Assembly: GCA_002729525.1 (NCBI GenBank) | Contig: PBYI01000034.1 | Span: 203,970 to 267,969 of the forward strand | Direction: 5' to 3' | DNA: 64,000 nucleotides | From: Nocardioides sp. | GTDB lineage: Bacteria; Actinomycetota; Actinomycetes; Propionibacteriales; Nocardioidaceae | Shown here: piece by piece, positions 55,578-63,796 of the stretch | Numbering within the stretch: position 1 is the first letter of the stretch | How the letters are laid out: every line of letters begins with the position of its first letter | Made by a program: the position numbers and the translations under genes | The notes under the pieces: generated by a model | The model's database searches: none | The model's input: the letters and a program-made list of their open reading frames with translations, nothing else | What the model was told of the DNA's origin: nothing

Positions 55578-56680
55578 GCGTCCGATCCTGCCTCGCGCAC
55601 GCCGGTCACCCCGTGGCCGGGGGCGTCGGGCAGCAGCAGCCGGCCCCCGTCGTACGACGGCCCGCCGGCGTACGGCGACGCCTCCGCCCACCAGGCGGCG
55701 TCCAGGTCGGCCAGCGCCCGGGCGTCGGCGGCGGCCAGCGCACCGGCGGCGGCGATGCCGACGTGGCTCTCCATCATCGAGCCGACCATCGTGCCGAGGC
55801 CGTGCGCGCGGGCGACCCGCAGCAGCTCCAGCGCCGGGGTCAGGCCGCCGCACTTGGCGAGCTTGACGTTGACCAGGGGCGCGGCCCGCGAGCGCAGCAC
55901 GGCGACGAGGTCGTCGAGGCCGAACACGGACTCGTCGGCCATCACCGGCGTCTCCACGTGGTGGGTGACGAAGGCGAGCGCGTCGAGGTCGCGGGCGGGC
56001 ACGGGCTGCTCGACGAGCTCGACGTCGAGCCCGGCGTCCTCCATGTCGCGGATGGCGCGGACGGCCTCGTCGGCGCGCCAGCCCTGGTTGGCGTCCAGCC
56101 GGATGCCGACGTCCGGGCCGATCGCCGCCCGGACCGCGGCGACGCGGGAGACGTCGGAGGCGGCGCTCGGGCCGGCGCCGACCTTCATCTTCACCACGCC
56201 GAAGCCCTCCGCGGCGCGCTTGCGGGCGGCCGAGGCGAGCGTGGGGGCGTCACCGGCGGCCAGGGTGACGTCGGTGACGACCTCCACGGCGCCCGAGGGC
56301 CCGCCGAGGTGCGCGGCCAGCGTGACGCCCGCGCGCCGGGCGGCGAGGTCGTGCAGGGCGACGTCGACCGCGGCCTTCGCGCCGTGGTTGCCGACGACCG
56401 CGCCGGACAGCCGGGGCCAGACCTCCTGAGGCACCGCGGGCGCGCCCACGACGGCGGCCGACAGCGGCCCGGCCAGGCACGCCTCCGCGCCGGCCAGCGA
56501 CTCCCCGGTCACCTGCCACACCTGCGGCGACTCACCCCGGCCGACCAGGCCGTCGGAGTCCTCCACCTCGACCAGCACGGTCTCGGTCGTGGTCGTGCGG
56601 CGCAGCGCGGTCACGAACGGCGTGTGCAGCGCCACCACCACCCGGCGGGTGCGGACGGCCACCACGGTCGGCGTGCTCAC
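55574..56680 (-). CDS. L-Ala-D/L-Glu (dipeptide) epimerase
   Basis: Enolase-superfamily epimerase of 368 residues that converts L-Ala-D-Glu from peptidoglycan to L-Ala-L-Glu for reuse. Catalytic KxK lysines are K164/K166 (VVKMKVG); metal ligands D196 (RLDANQGW), E224 (ELVEQPV) and D249 (MADES); the second base lysine lies in NVKLAKCGG. GTG at 56680 overlaps the upstream gene stop (GTGA). Grouping with NlpC/P60 mirrors Bacillus ykfB-ykfC and supports the dipeptide role over other superfamily activities. Confidence 0.88.
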   Translation of the reverse strand: MSTPTVVAVRTRRVVVALHTPFVTALRRTTTTETVLVEVEDSDGLVGRGESPQVWQVTGESLAGAEACLAGPLSAAVVGAPAVPQEVWPRLSGAVVGNHGAKAAVDVALHDLAARRAGVTLAAHLGGPSGAVEVVTDVTLAAGDAPTLASAARKRAAEGFGVVKMKVGAGPSAASDVSRVAAVRAAIGPDVGIRLDANQGWRADEAVRAIRDMEDAGLDVELVEQPVPARDLDALAFVTHHVETPVMADESVFGLDDLVAVLRSRAAPLVNVKLAKCGGLTPALELLRVARAHGLGTMVGSMMESHVGIAAAGALAAADARALADLDAAWWAEASPYAGGPSYDGGRLLLPDAPGHGVTGVREAGSDA

Positions 56681-57444
56681 GGTCTCCTCCTCCAGGCCTC
56701 GGCGGCGGCGGCGCGCACCAGGCCGTTGCGCTCGTCGTACGTCGACCCGGCGACGCGGGTCAGCACCACCATCGCGCACGGCTCGACGCCGGGGCCACGC
56801 AGGATCGCGGCGTCGTGGGAGTGGTCGTCGACCCACCCGGTCTTGCCGGCGTACGTCGTGGGGCCGGGGAGGGCGGCCGGGATGCCGTCGCGGTAGGTCT
56901 GGCCGCGCATGACCTCCTCGACCTCCGGGGGCGTCGTGGTCAGCAGCCGGCCGACGTCGCGCGCGGTCATCACGTTGAGCAGGCCGCGGTCGCGGGCGGC
57001 GACGTCGCCGATGCCGTGGGTGACCGCCGTGGCCCCGCTGCACCCGGCGTCGTCGAGGACAGCCGCGACCTCCTCGACCCCGACCGGCTCCAGCAGCAGG
57101 TCGGTGGCGAGGTTGCCGGAGACGCAGATCGACCGCTCGCGCAGCGTGCGCAGGCTGACCTGCTCGCCCAGCGCGTCCCAGGTGGCGTCGTCCTGGTCGT
57201 CCTCGCGGACCAGCTCGAAGTGCTCGTCGGGCACGACGGAGTCGAAGTCGGGGTGCACGAGCACGGTGGCGTCGAGGTCGATCTCGCCCCGGTCGTGGCG
57301 GCGCTGGGCGGCCGTGGCGACCGGCAGCTTGATCAGGCTGGCCGGGTAGAGCGGCTCGTCGGCCCGCTGCTCCCACCAGGTCTCGCCCGCGAGCGAGCCG
57401 AACCACACCGCGACGACGTCGTCACTGCTCCCGGTCCCGACCAT
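56677..57444 (-). CDS. class A beta-lactamase-like serine hydrolase
   Basis: A 255-residue penicillin-recognising-fold protein. SxxK is S36-LIK39 (PASLIKLP), the SxN element is VSGNLATD and KTG is AGKTGWV; the class A Glu166 region is not clearly recognisable. It has no signal peptide, unlike secreted beta-lactamases, which argues for an intracellular peptidase/esterase. First gene of the coupled muropeptide operon, in the place where Bacillus has the LD-carboxypeptidase YkfA, so it may trim muropeptides. This role is inferred. Confidence 0.8.
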   Translation of the reverse strand: MVGTGSSDDVVAVWFGSLAGETWWEQRADEPLYPASLIKLPVATAAQRRHDRGEIDLDATVLVHPDFDSVVPDEHFELVREDDQDDATWDALGEQVSLRTLRERSICVSGNLATDLLLEPVGVEEVAAVLDDAGCSGATAVTHGIGDVAARDRGLLNVMTARDVGRLLTTTPPEVEEVMRGQTYRDGIPAALPGPTTYAGKTGWVDDHSHDAAILRGPGVEPCAMVVLTRVAGSTYDERNGLVRAAAAEAWRRRP

Positions 57445-57471
57445 CCGGCCACCGTAGGGGGCGCCCGGTCG

Positions 57472-58248
57472 TCAGCCCACCGGGGTCGGCTCGCGGGCCG
57501 CGTCGACGGCGGCCGCTCGCGGAAGGGGTGCGGCGACCCGGCCGAGGGCGACACCGAGCAGCCAGAACGTCAGACCCAGCTCGCCGACCACCGACGGCAC
57601 CGCGACCACGGCGAGGAACAGGTCGGCGTGCGCGGCGTAGTCGACCAGGAGTGTGCGGGCGACGGCGTCGGCGACGTACGCCGCCCCGGCCACCGGCAGC
57701 ACGACGGCCAGGAACGCACCCGCGCGGGTCGAGCGGGCCGTCGAGCGCGCCAGCAGCACGCCGAGCAGCACCAGGTGCAGTCCGAACGCCGCCAGCCCGA
57801 GCACCCACGCGTGGTCGAACGCCTGGAGGGCGAGCAGCACGTGCTCGTCGGCCGCCTCCGGGTCGCGGGCCAGCAGCAGGGCGACGTGCAGTAGCACGAG
57901 CGCGGAGCCGAGCACGACGGTGTAGGTCAGCCGGGCCCAGGCCGCGAGCAGCGACAGGTCGGCGTGGACCCCACGCAGCAGCACGTGCAGCGCCCAGGCG
58001 ATGGCGACGTCGACGACGAAGATCGCGAGGAAGGCCAGCTCACCGAGCCGGTACGCCGTCTCGCCGGCGAGGAGGTCGGCCCGGGTCGCTGCGGCGTCCT
58101 CGGGCTGGAGCACCGCGCCGACGGCGAGGAAGTTGCCGAAGATCGCGAGCACGAAGATCGCGGCGTAGCCGGCGAAGGCCCAGCGGGCGCCCGCTCGGGG
58201 ACTGGTCGTCGTGGCCTGGGTCGTGGTGCGGGTCGTGTTCGCGGTCAT
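57472..58248 (-). CDS. DUF4386-like integral membrane protein
   Basis: A 258-residue protein with six to seven membrane helices after a Thr-rich N-terminus. The sequence pattern (RWAFAGYAAIFVLAIFGNFLAVG..., EHVLLALQAFDHAWVLGLAAFGLHLVLLGVLLARS) fits the DUF4386 family, whose function is unknown. ATG at 58248 has GAGGAG upstream. A 10-bp tandem array (58261-58310) lies directly in its leader. Confidence 0.75.
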   Translation of the reverse strand: MTANTTRTTTQATTTSPRAGARWAFAGYAAIFVLAIFGNFLAVGAVLQPEDAAATRADLLAGETAYRLGELAFLAIFVVDVAIAWALHVLLRGVHADLSLLAAWARLTYTVVLGSALVLLHVALLLARDPEAADEHVLLALQAFDHAWVLGLAAFGLHLVLLGVLLARSTARSTRAGAFLAVVLPVAGAAYVADAVARTLLVDYAAHADLFLAVVAVPSVVGELGLTFWLLGVALGRVAAPLPRAAAVDAAREPTPVG

Positions 58249-58260
58249 GGGGCGGTTCTC

Positions 58261-58310
58261 CTCGGGTGGGCTCGGGTGGGCTCGGGGGGTCTCGGGTGGT
58301 CTCGGGTGGT
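58261..58310. repeat. 10-bp tandem repeat, five copies
   Basis: Five consecutive 10-base units of CTCGGGTGGG with small variation (CTCGGGGGGT, CTCGGGTGGT) fill 58261-58310. The array occupies most of the 80-bp gap between the MDR gene stop and the DUF4386 start, 12 bp upstream of that start codon. It overlaps the AG-rich ribosome-binding region. Confidence 0.85.
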
Positions 58311-58328
58311 CAGTTCGGGGTTGGCGCG

Positions 58329-59300
58329 TCAGACGCGGACGGTGACCTTGCCGCGGACCTCTCCGGCCGCGAGCAGGTCGAGCGCCTCGGCGGTCTCGGC
58401 GAGGTCGACGGTCCGCGCGACGGGCGCGCGGACGTCGCCGGCGTCGACCAGGGCCACGAGCGCGGCCAGGTCGTCGGCGCTCTCGCTGGCCACCATCGAG
58501 GTGAGGCGCTGGCTCAGGAACGGCGACCACAGCAGCGCCCACAGCTGTCGCTGCACGCCGCCGAGGACGGGCCCGCCCTCCTCGCCACCGACGATGACGA
58601 GGGTGCCGCTCGGAGTCAGCAGGCGGCGCAGGACCCGCAGGGGCCGGTTGCCGGCGACATCGAGGACCAGGTCGTACGTCGACCCGTCGGCGCCGGGCTC
58701 GGCAGTGCGGTAGTCGACGACGTGGCGCGCGCCGAGATCCCGCACCAGGTCGGCCTTGGCCGCGCTGCAGACACCGGTCACCTCGGCGCCGGCGGCGGCC
58801 GCGACCTGGACGGCATACGACCCGACGCCGCCGGACGCGCCGATCACCAGCACCCGCGAGCCCGGCCCGACGTCGCCGCGGCGGACGGCCTGGAGCGCGG
58901 TGAGGCCGGACACCGGGAGCGCGGCGGCCTGCTCGGGTGCGAGGTCGCGCGGTGCGCGTGCGATGCGGGCCATCGGGACGACGGCCAGCTCGGCGCAGGA
59001 GCCGCCGGCGGTGCCGATGACCGGCGTGCCGACGGGCAGGTCGGTGGGGTCGACCCCCGGACCGTGCGCCACCACGGTGCCGGCCACCTCACGGCCGACG
59101 ACGGGGAAGCGCGGGCTGCGGATCCCGAAGAAGGGCCGACCGAGGTAGGGCAGCCCGCTGAGCAGGTGCCAGGTGCCGCGATCGACCCCGGCGGCCTGCA
59201 CCCGCACGAGCACCTCGCCCTCGCCCGGCACCGGCTCGGGCACCTCCCTCATGTCCAGCTGCTCGGTGCCGCCGAACCCGTCCTGCACGACTGCGCGCAT
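58329..59300 (-). CDS. MDR-family NAD(P)-dependent alcohol dehydrogenase/quinone reductase
   Basis: A 323-residue zinc-free medium-chain dehydrogenase/reductase. Landmarks are VRVQAAGVDRGTWHLLSGLPYLGRP, the NADP loop VIGASGGVGSYAVQVAAAAGAEVTGV and the C-terminal AGEVRGKVTVRV. The catalytic zinc ligands are absent, as in quinone-reductase-like members that reduce enones or quinones. ATG at 59300 has GAGGGAG five bases upstream; a GTG two codons earlier is possible. Divergent from a tetR gene with two operator-like palindromes between, so likely repressed by it. Confidence 0.87.
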   Translation of the reverse strand: MRAVVQDGFGGTEQLDMREVPEPVPGEGEVLVRVQAAGVDRGTWHLLSGLPYLGRPFFGIRSPRFPVVGREVAGTVVAHGPGVDPTDLPVGTPVIGTAGGSCAELAVVPMARIARAPRDLAPEQAAALPVSGLTALQAVRRGDVGPGSRVLVIGASGGVGSYAVQVAAAAGAEVTGVCSAAKADLVRDLGARHVVDYRTAEPGADGSTYDLVLDVAGNRPLRVLRRLLTPSGTLVIVGGEEGGPVLGGVQRQLWALLWSPFLSQRLTSMVASESADDLAALVALVDAGDVRAPVARTVDLAETAEALDLLAAGEVRGKVTVRV

Positions 59301-59319
59301 GCCCACTCCCTCAGTAGCC

Positions 59320-59363
59320 TTACACCGTAAGTTCGCACCGGACGCTAGCCTTACGTCGTAAGT
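59320..59363. promoter_or_regulatory. two CTTAC-N3-GTAAG TetR operators
   Basis: CTTACACCGTAAG (59320-59332) and CTTACGTCGTAAG (59351-59363) are two 13-bp palindromes with the same arms, both preceded by AGC. Centres are 31 bp apart, close to three helical turns. They lie in the short divergent region between the MDR gene and tetR. Confidence 0.85.
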
Positions 59364-59411
59364 CGATGCAAGTCGGTCGTCTGGACCACCTCGCCCTCAA
59401 GGAGCAGCCCC

Positions 59412-60122
59412 GTGCCCCCGAGCAGCCCGCGCACCACGCGCACTCCGCGCGCCGACCGCCCGTCGCTCACCCGCGACCGGATCGTCGCCGCGGCGATGGC
59501 GATCGCGGATGCCGACGGGCTCGCGAAGGTGTCGATGCGCTCGGTGGCCCGCGACCTCGGCGTCGAGGCGATGTCGCTCTACCACCACGTGTCGAACAAG
59601 GACGCCCTGCTCGACGCGATGGTCGACGCGGTGCACGGGGAGTTCCACGAGCCGGTGGTCGGCGGCGAGTGGCGGGTCGAGCTCGCGACCCGCTCCCGGT
59701 CCGGGCGCGAGGCACTCAAGCGGCACCCGTGGGCCGTCGGACTGATGGACGCGCGCACGAACGCCGGCCTCGCGACGCTCAGCCACCACGACGCGGTGCT
59801 CGGGTGCCTGCGCACGGCCGGGTTCTCCATCCGGCTCACCGGGCACGCGTTCGCCACGCTCGACGCGCACCTCTACGGCTTCCTCGTGCAGGAGCTCTCG
59901 ATGCCCATCACCAACGGCGACGCCGACCTGGAGGAGGTCGCCGCCCAGGTGATCGACACGATCCCGAACGGGGTGATGCCGTGGCTCAAAGAGTTCGCGG
60001 TCGAGCGGGTGCTCCAGCCCGGCTACGACTTCGGCGAGGAGTTCGACATCGGCCTCGACCTGATCCTCGACGGGCTGGAGCGACGGCTGACCGAGGAGCA
60101 GCGCGCGACGCCCTCGGGCTGA
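59412..60122 (+). CDS. TetR/AcrR-family regulator
   Basis: A 236-residue repressor. N-terminal HTH: LTRDRIVAAAMAIADADG and KVSMRSVARDLGVEAMSLYHHVSNKDALLDAM, the standard TetR layout with the YxHxxNKxxLL signature. The C-terminal ligand domain resembles the TetR_C class. GTG at 59412 follows AAGGAG. Probably binds the paired palindromes just upstream and controls itself and the divergent MDR reductase; the inducer is unknown. Confidence 0.92.
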   Translation: MPPSSPRTTRTPRADRPSLTRDRIVAAAMAIADADGLAKVSMRSVARDLGVEAMSLYHHVSNKDALLDAMVDAVHGEFHEPVVGGEWRVELATRSRSGREALKRHPWAVGLMDARTNAGLATLSHHDAVLGCLRTAGFSIRLTGHAFATLDAHLYGFLVQELSMPITNGDADLEEVAAQVIDTIPNGVMPWLKEFAVERVLQPGYDFGEEFDIGLDLILDGLERRLTEEQRATPSG

Positions 60123-60136
60123 CCGATTGCGGACAT

Positions 60137-60152
60137 GGCCGGATCCGGCCAC
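60137..60152. terminator. 16-bp palindrome after tetR
   Basis: TGGCCGGATCCGGCCA is self-complementary (stem TGGCCG/CGGCCA, loop GATC), 14 bp after the tetR stop and 43 bp before the next start. It may end the tetR transcript or be a regulatory site for the next gene. No T-run. Confidence 0.4.
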
Positions 60153-60195
60153 CGATCCGTCCCCCGACACCGGGTGCCGGCGGCAGCATGCCGGG

Positions 60196-62541
60196 GTGTC
60201 CCCTCAGCACCGCACCACCCGCCACCTCGCCGGGCTCCTGCTCCCCGCCCTGGTCGCCGGCGCCCTGGCAGGCCCGACGCCGACCTCGACGGCAGCGCCG
60301 ACCCTCGACCCGGTCGGCACCTGGACCCGTACCGCACCGGAGAGCATCGACGGCCTGCGCGGGCTCACGGTGTCGTCGGGCGACCCCGACCGCGTCTGGG
60401 CCGTGACCGGCGGCGACGTCGCCCGCACCACCGACGGCGGCGCGACGTGGGAGCACGGGCTCCACCTCGGGTCGTCGCGGGCGCCGCGGGGCTCGATCGT
60501 GTCCGTCGTCGCCGACCCCGACAACGCGAACGCGGTCTACGGGGTCGACGCCCGGCAGACCATCCTGCGCTCGGCCGACGGAGGCCGCACAGGAGCACCG
60601 CTCGCCGCCGCCGACTTCTCCGTCGACTCCATCGACGTCGCCATCGGCACGGGGGGCCAGGACCGGCTCCTCGCCACCCGCCAGGGCAGCTTCGGCCCGA
60701 TGCGGGCCTCCGAGGACGGCGGCGCCACCTTCGTCGACGTACGGGGCAGCCTCGACGGGGCGCTCTCGGTGAAGGCGCCGCTGCTCGACCCGGGCGACCA
60801 GGACACGGCGTACGTCGTCACGGGGCAGAAGCTGCTCCGCACCACCGACCTGTTCGCGACACCGACCCAGTGGGCCAGCATCGCGGCAGCGCCGGTCTCG
60901 GGATCGCCCCTGGCCCTGGCGCTGTCCGCCGGAGCGCTGTTCGTGCTGAGCAGCGACGGGCACCTCTACCGCGCTCGCGACCCGCGGGCCGCGTCGGTGT
61001 CGTGGGACGACCTCGGGGCCGCTGTCACCGACCCCCTCGACCTGGCCGCCGACGACCAGTCGGTGTGGGTGACCGGCGACGGCGAGAGCGTCGTGGTGCG
61101 TGACCCGCTCGCGGCCTTCCCGCTGCTCCAGGCCCTCCCGGTCGCAGCCGCCGGCCCGGTCGCCCTGTCGGCGTCGGCACCCGGCACGGCGTACCTGGGC
61201 GACGCCGAACGAGACGTCGTACGACGCACGACCGACAACGGACTCTCCTTCACCGACGTGCCCGGCATCGTCGCCACCTCGGTCACCGCGCTCGCCGCGA
61301 CCGACGACGCCACCCTGGCGCTGGACCGCCGAGGCCTGCTGGCGACCGCCGACGGGCGCACGTGGACGCGTCGGTCCGACGTGAGCGACGCCCGGTCGGT
61401 CGTCGCGTCCCCGGACGGCGGTGGACGGGTGCTGGTGATCTCCTCGACCTTCGGCCTGCTCGCCTCCGACGACGGCGGGCGCACGCTGGCACCCGTGACG
61501 ATCCCGCAGGCGCCGACCGGCCTCGTCGGGATCGCGGTCGACCCGAGCGACGCCGACGTCGTGTGGGCCAGCGCGCGCAACGACGCCGTCCTCCGCTCCG
61601 GCGACGCGGGACGGACCTGGGAGGTCCGCACGACGCTGCCCGACGAGAACTTCCGGCGCATCGTCGTCGGCCCCGACCTGCCCAGCTCACCGTCGCGGGT
61701 CTACCTGCTCGACTCGACCGCGTCGACGCCCCTGCGCGTCAGCGTCGACGACGGAGCGACGTTCGCCCAGGTGAGCGTGAGTGACGGCTTCACCGCGACC
61801 GTCATCGCCCTCGCGGTGGACCCGACCGATTCCGACCGGGTCGTCGCCGCGGCCGGCGATGCGGACAGCTGTGACCTCAACCTCGCGCTGTCCGTGAACG
61901 GCGGTGGCTCCTGGACCACCACGCAACCCGAGCTCACGATGCCGGGTGAGGTCTTCCCGGCGTGCGCGGGAGCGACGCTCGCGTTCCGTCCCGACGGCAC
62001 GCTGGCCCTCGCCGCCGGGTTCGACCGGGTCGCGGTCTCCCGCGACCAGGGACGAACACTGCTGCCGGTCGACCCGGAGGTCGGCTCCTCCTTCGGCGTC
62101 CCACGGGAACTGCTGTCCGACGCCCGCGGCCTGCACCTGGCCTCGAGCGACGCCGGCGTGCTCGACCTGGTCGCCCCTCCCCCGCCGCCCACACCTCCCG
62201 CGCGAGCGGCGACACGGAGCACGCTGCGGACGGCCTTCACCCAGCGCACCCGGCGCCTGGCGCTCGCCGGCACCGTCGTACGCCGCGACGGCGCGCGGCC
62301 CGCGTGCGCCGGCCGGGTCACCGTCACGGTGTCCGGGAAGGTGAAGCGGCGTGGAACGATCCGGTCCAAGCGCTTCGCCCGGGTGCGTCCGCGGCTGGCG
62401 CAGAAGCCGTCGTCGTGCCGGTGGGCCATGCGGGTGAAGATGCCGGCCGGCACCCGCGGCCGGACGAGGGTCGAGGCTCGTTTCGCCGGGACGGCGACAC
62501 TACGACCGAGCCGCGTCGTCCGGCGGGTCCGGCTGCGCTGA
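60196..62541 (+). CDS. secreted beta-propeller protein with Asp-box (BNR) repeats
   Basis: A 781-residue exported protein. Signal peptide about 1-36. About ten Asp-box/BNR motifs (S/T-x-D-x-G-x-T-W/F) punctuate residues 60-660, for example TTDGGATW, SEDGGATF, TTDNGLSF, SDDGGRTL, SGDAGRTW and VDDGATF, as in sialidase- or Vps10-like propellers. Sialidase catalytic residues are not evident. A Pro-rich hinge leads to a basic C-terminal domain. GTG at 60196 is chosen because the signal peptide follows; the frame upstream is short. The 3' end overlaps the convergent EamA gene by 42 bp. Role unknown. Confidence 0.78.
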   Translation: MSPQHRTTRHLAGLLLPALVAGALAGPTPTSTAAPTLDPVGTWTRTAPESIDGLRGLTVSSGDPDRVWAVTGGDVARTTDGGATWEHGLHLGSSRAPRGSIVSVVADPDNANAVYGVDARQTILRSADGGRTGAPLAAADFSVDSIDVAIGTGGQDRLLATRQGSFGPMRASEDGGATFVDVRGSLDGALSVKAPLLDPGDQDTAYVVTGQKLLRTTDLFATPTQWASIAAAPVSGSPLALALSAGALFVLSSDGHLYRARDPRAASVSWDDLGAAVTDPLDLAADDQSVWVTGDGESVVVRDPLAAFPLLQALPVAAAGPVALSASAPGTAYLGDAERDVVRRTTDNGLSFTDVPGIVATSVTALAATDDATLALDRRGLLATADGRTWTRRSDVSDARSVVASPDGGGRVLVISSTFGLLASDDGGRTLAPVTIPQAPTGLVGIAVDPSDADVVWASARNDAVLRSGDAGRTWEVRTTLPDENFRRIVVGPDLPSSPSRVYLLDSTASTPLRVSVDDGATFAQVSVSDGFTATVIALAVDPTDSDRVVAAAGDADSCDLNLALSVNGGGSWTTTQPELTMPGEVFPACAGATLAFRPDGTLALAAGFDRVAVSRDQGRTLLPVDPEVGSSFGVPRELLSDARGLHLASSDAGVLDLVAPPPPPTPPARAATRSTLRTAFTQRTRRLALAGTVVRRDGARPACAGRVTVTVSGKVKRRGTIRSKRFARVRPRLAQKPSSCRWAMRVKMPAGTRGRTRVEARFAGTATLRPSRVVRRVRLR

Positions 62542-63492
62542 CGCCGGCGTCGTGGCCGGGGCGTCCGGATCCGGCGGCGCCGGGAGCACCGCGATCGCCC
62601 CGACCACCAGGACGGTCCCGACCCACCCGACCGCACCGAGCCGCTCCGACAGCACCAGCCAGGCGACCACGGCTGCGGTGACCGGTTCGAGCAGTGTCGC
62701 CACGACCGCTGCGCTGCTGCTGGTCGTGCGCAGGCCGGCATAGAGGAGGCCGTAGGCGAGGGCGAACGTCAGCACGCCGAGGTAGAGCAGCCAGCCCCAG
62801 GCGACCGGGTCGGTGGTGCCGTAGGGCCCACCGCCGAGGAACGCGACCGGCACCAGGAGCGCCGTACCGGCGACCGTGGAGACGGCAGTCAGGGCCAGCG
62901 GGTCGGCGCGGCGCGCGAGCGGCTCGCCCAGCGCCGTGGCGACGGCGTACGTCGCTCCTGCCGCGACCGCGGCGAGCAGTCCGGCGACCGGGTGGTCACC
63001 GCCGCCCGACGCGCCGTGCCCCGAGACGCTGACCAGCACCAGGCCGGCCAGCGCGGCCACCACCGGAGGGGCCTGGCGGGCGTGCCAGGAGCCCGTCGCG
63101 ACGTCGCGCAGCGCCAGGAGCACCGGCGCGAGGCCGAGGCTGACGACGGTGGCGACCGTGACGCCGACGGCGACGACGGAGACGAAGTAGAGCGCCTGGT
63201 AGGTCGCGGTGAGCAGGCCGACCAGCACGGCCCGGCCGGGCCGGTCGCGCAGCAGGGCGCGCACCGCCGCCGCGCGTCGCAGCACCAGCACCGCCACGAC
63301 CAGCACCAGCGAGGCGATGCCGGTGCGGTAGGCGCTGACGGTCAGCGGGCTCAGCGGCGCGTGCTCGCGCACCAGCTGGACCGCGAGACCACCGGTTCCC
63401 CAGAGCACGCCGGCGAGGGAGACCTGGAGCAGCCCGAGTCGGGCTCGACTGTCGGTGCCGGCGCGAGGGCCGCTCGGCAGCGTCGTGGTCAC
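62500..63492 (-). CDS. EamA/DMT-family transporter
   Basis: A 330-residue exporter with ten membrane helices in two repeats (LLQVSLAGVLWGTGGLAVQL...; VAWGWLLYLGVLTFALAYGLLYAGL...LLEPVTAAVVAWLVLSERL). GTG at 63492 is used because the family N-terminus begins there; the longer frame runs back into a palindromic repeat. A Pro/Asp-rich cytoplasmic tail overlaps the convergent propeller gene. Substrate unknown; it is not closely similar to the EamA at 29636. Confidence 0.86.
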   Translation of the reverse strand: MTTTLPSGPRAGTDSRARLGLLQVSLAGVLWGTGGLAVQLVREHAPLSPLTVSAYRTGIASLVLVVAVLVLRRAAAVRALLRDRPGRAVLVGLLTATYQALYFVSVVAVGVTVATVVSLGLAPVLLALRDVATGSWHARQAPPVVAALAGLVLVSVSGHGASGGGDHPVAGLLAAVAAGATYAVATALGEPLARRADPLALTAVSTVAGTALLVPVAFLGGGPYGTTDPVAWGWLLYLGVLTFALAYGLLYAGLRTTSSSAAVVATLLEPVTAAVVAWLVLSERLGAVGWVGTVLVVGAIAVLPAPPDPDAPATTPASAQPDPPDDAARS

Positions 63493-63547
63493 AGCGCATC
63501 CTCCCAGGGCCCGTCGGGCGGCGGCCACCGAGTTCCAGTCGGCCTGA

Positions 63548-63795
63548 GGTGGTTGAGCCCGACCGAGCCCTCGGCGAGGGCGGAGTCGAAACCACCGCAA
63601 CTCAGCGCAGGAGCGCGAGCACGGTGCGTGCGGCAGGTGGTCGGGTCACTGGGTTTCGACGCGGACTCGCTTCGCTCGCCCGGTGGTTCCTGAGGAGCTG
63701 AGGGACGAGGCGTCTCGAAGGGCTCAACCACCTGAGGTTCCCGGTCGTCGAGTAGGTCGCGCAGCGACGGAGGAGCGCAGCGTGTATATCGAGAC
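63548..63795. repeat. cluster of mosaic interspersed palindromic repeats
   Basis: Three adjacent noncoding units: 63548-63596 (GGTGGTTGAGC ... GTCGAAACCACC, inverted ends with an internal GCCCTCG/CGAGGGC hairpin), 63652-63732 (GGTTTCGACGCGGACTCGC ... GGCTCAACCACC) and 63736-63795 (GGTTCCCGGTCGTCGAGTAG ... TATATCGAGAC). The boundary words GGTTGAG/CTCAACC and TTTCGA/TCGAAA recur, also at 6668-6710. Mosaic palindromic clusters of this type are common between genes in Nocardioides. Together with the next feature this fills the 508-bp gene-free right end of the window. Confidence 0.75.
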
Positions 63796-63796
63796 A

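Noticed and set aside
56677..57444. secreted beta-lactamase conferring resistance
   Set aside because: SxxK and KTG are present but there is no signal peptide, the class A catalytic glutamate is not evident and the gene is coupled to muropeptide recycling genes.
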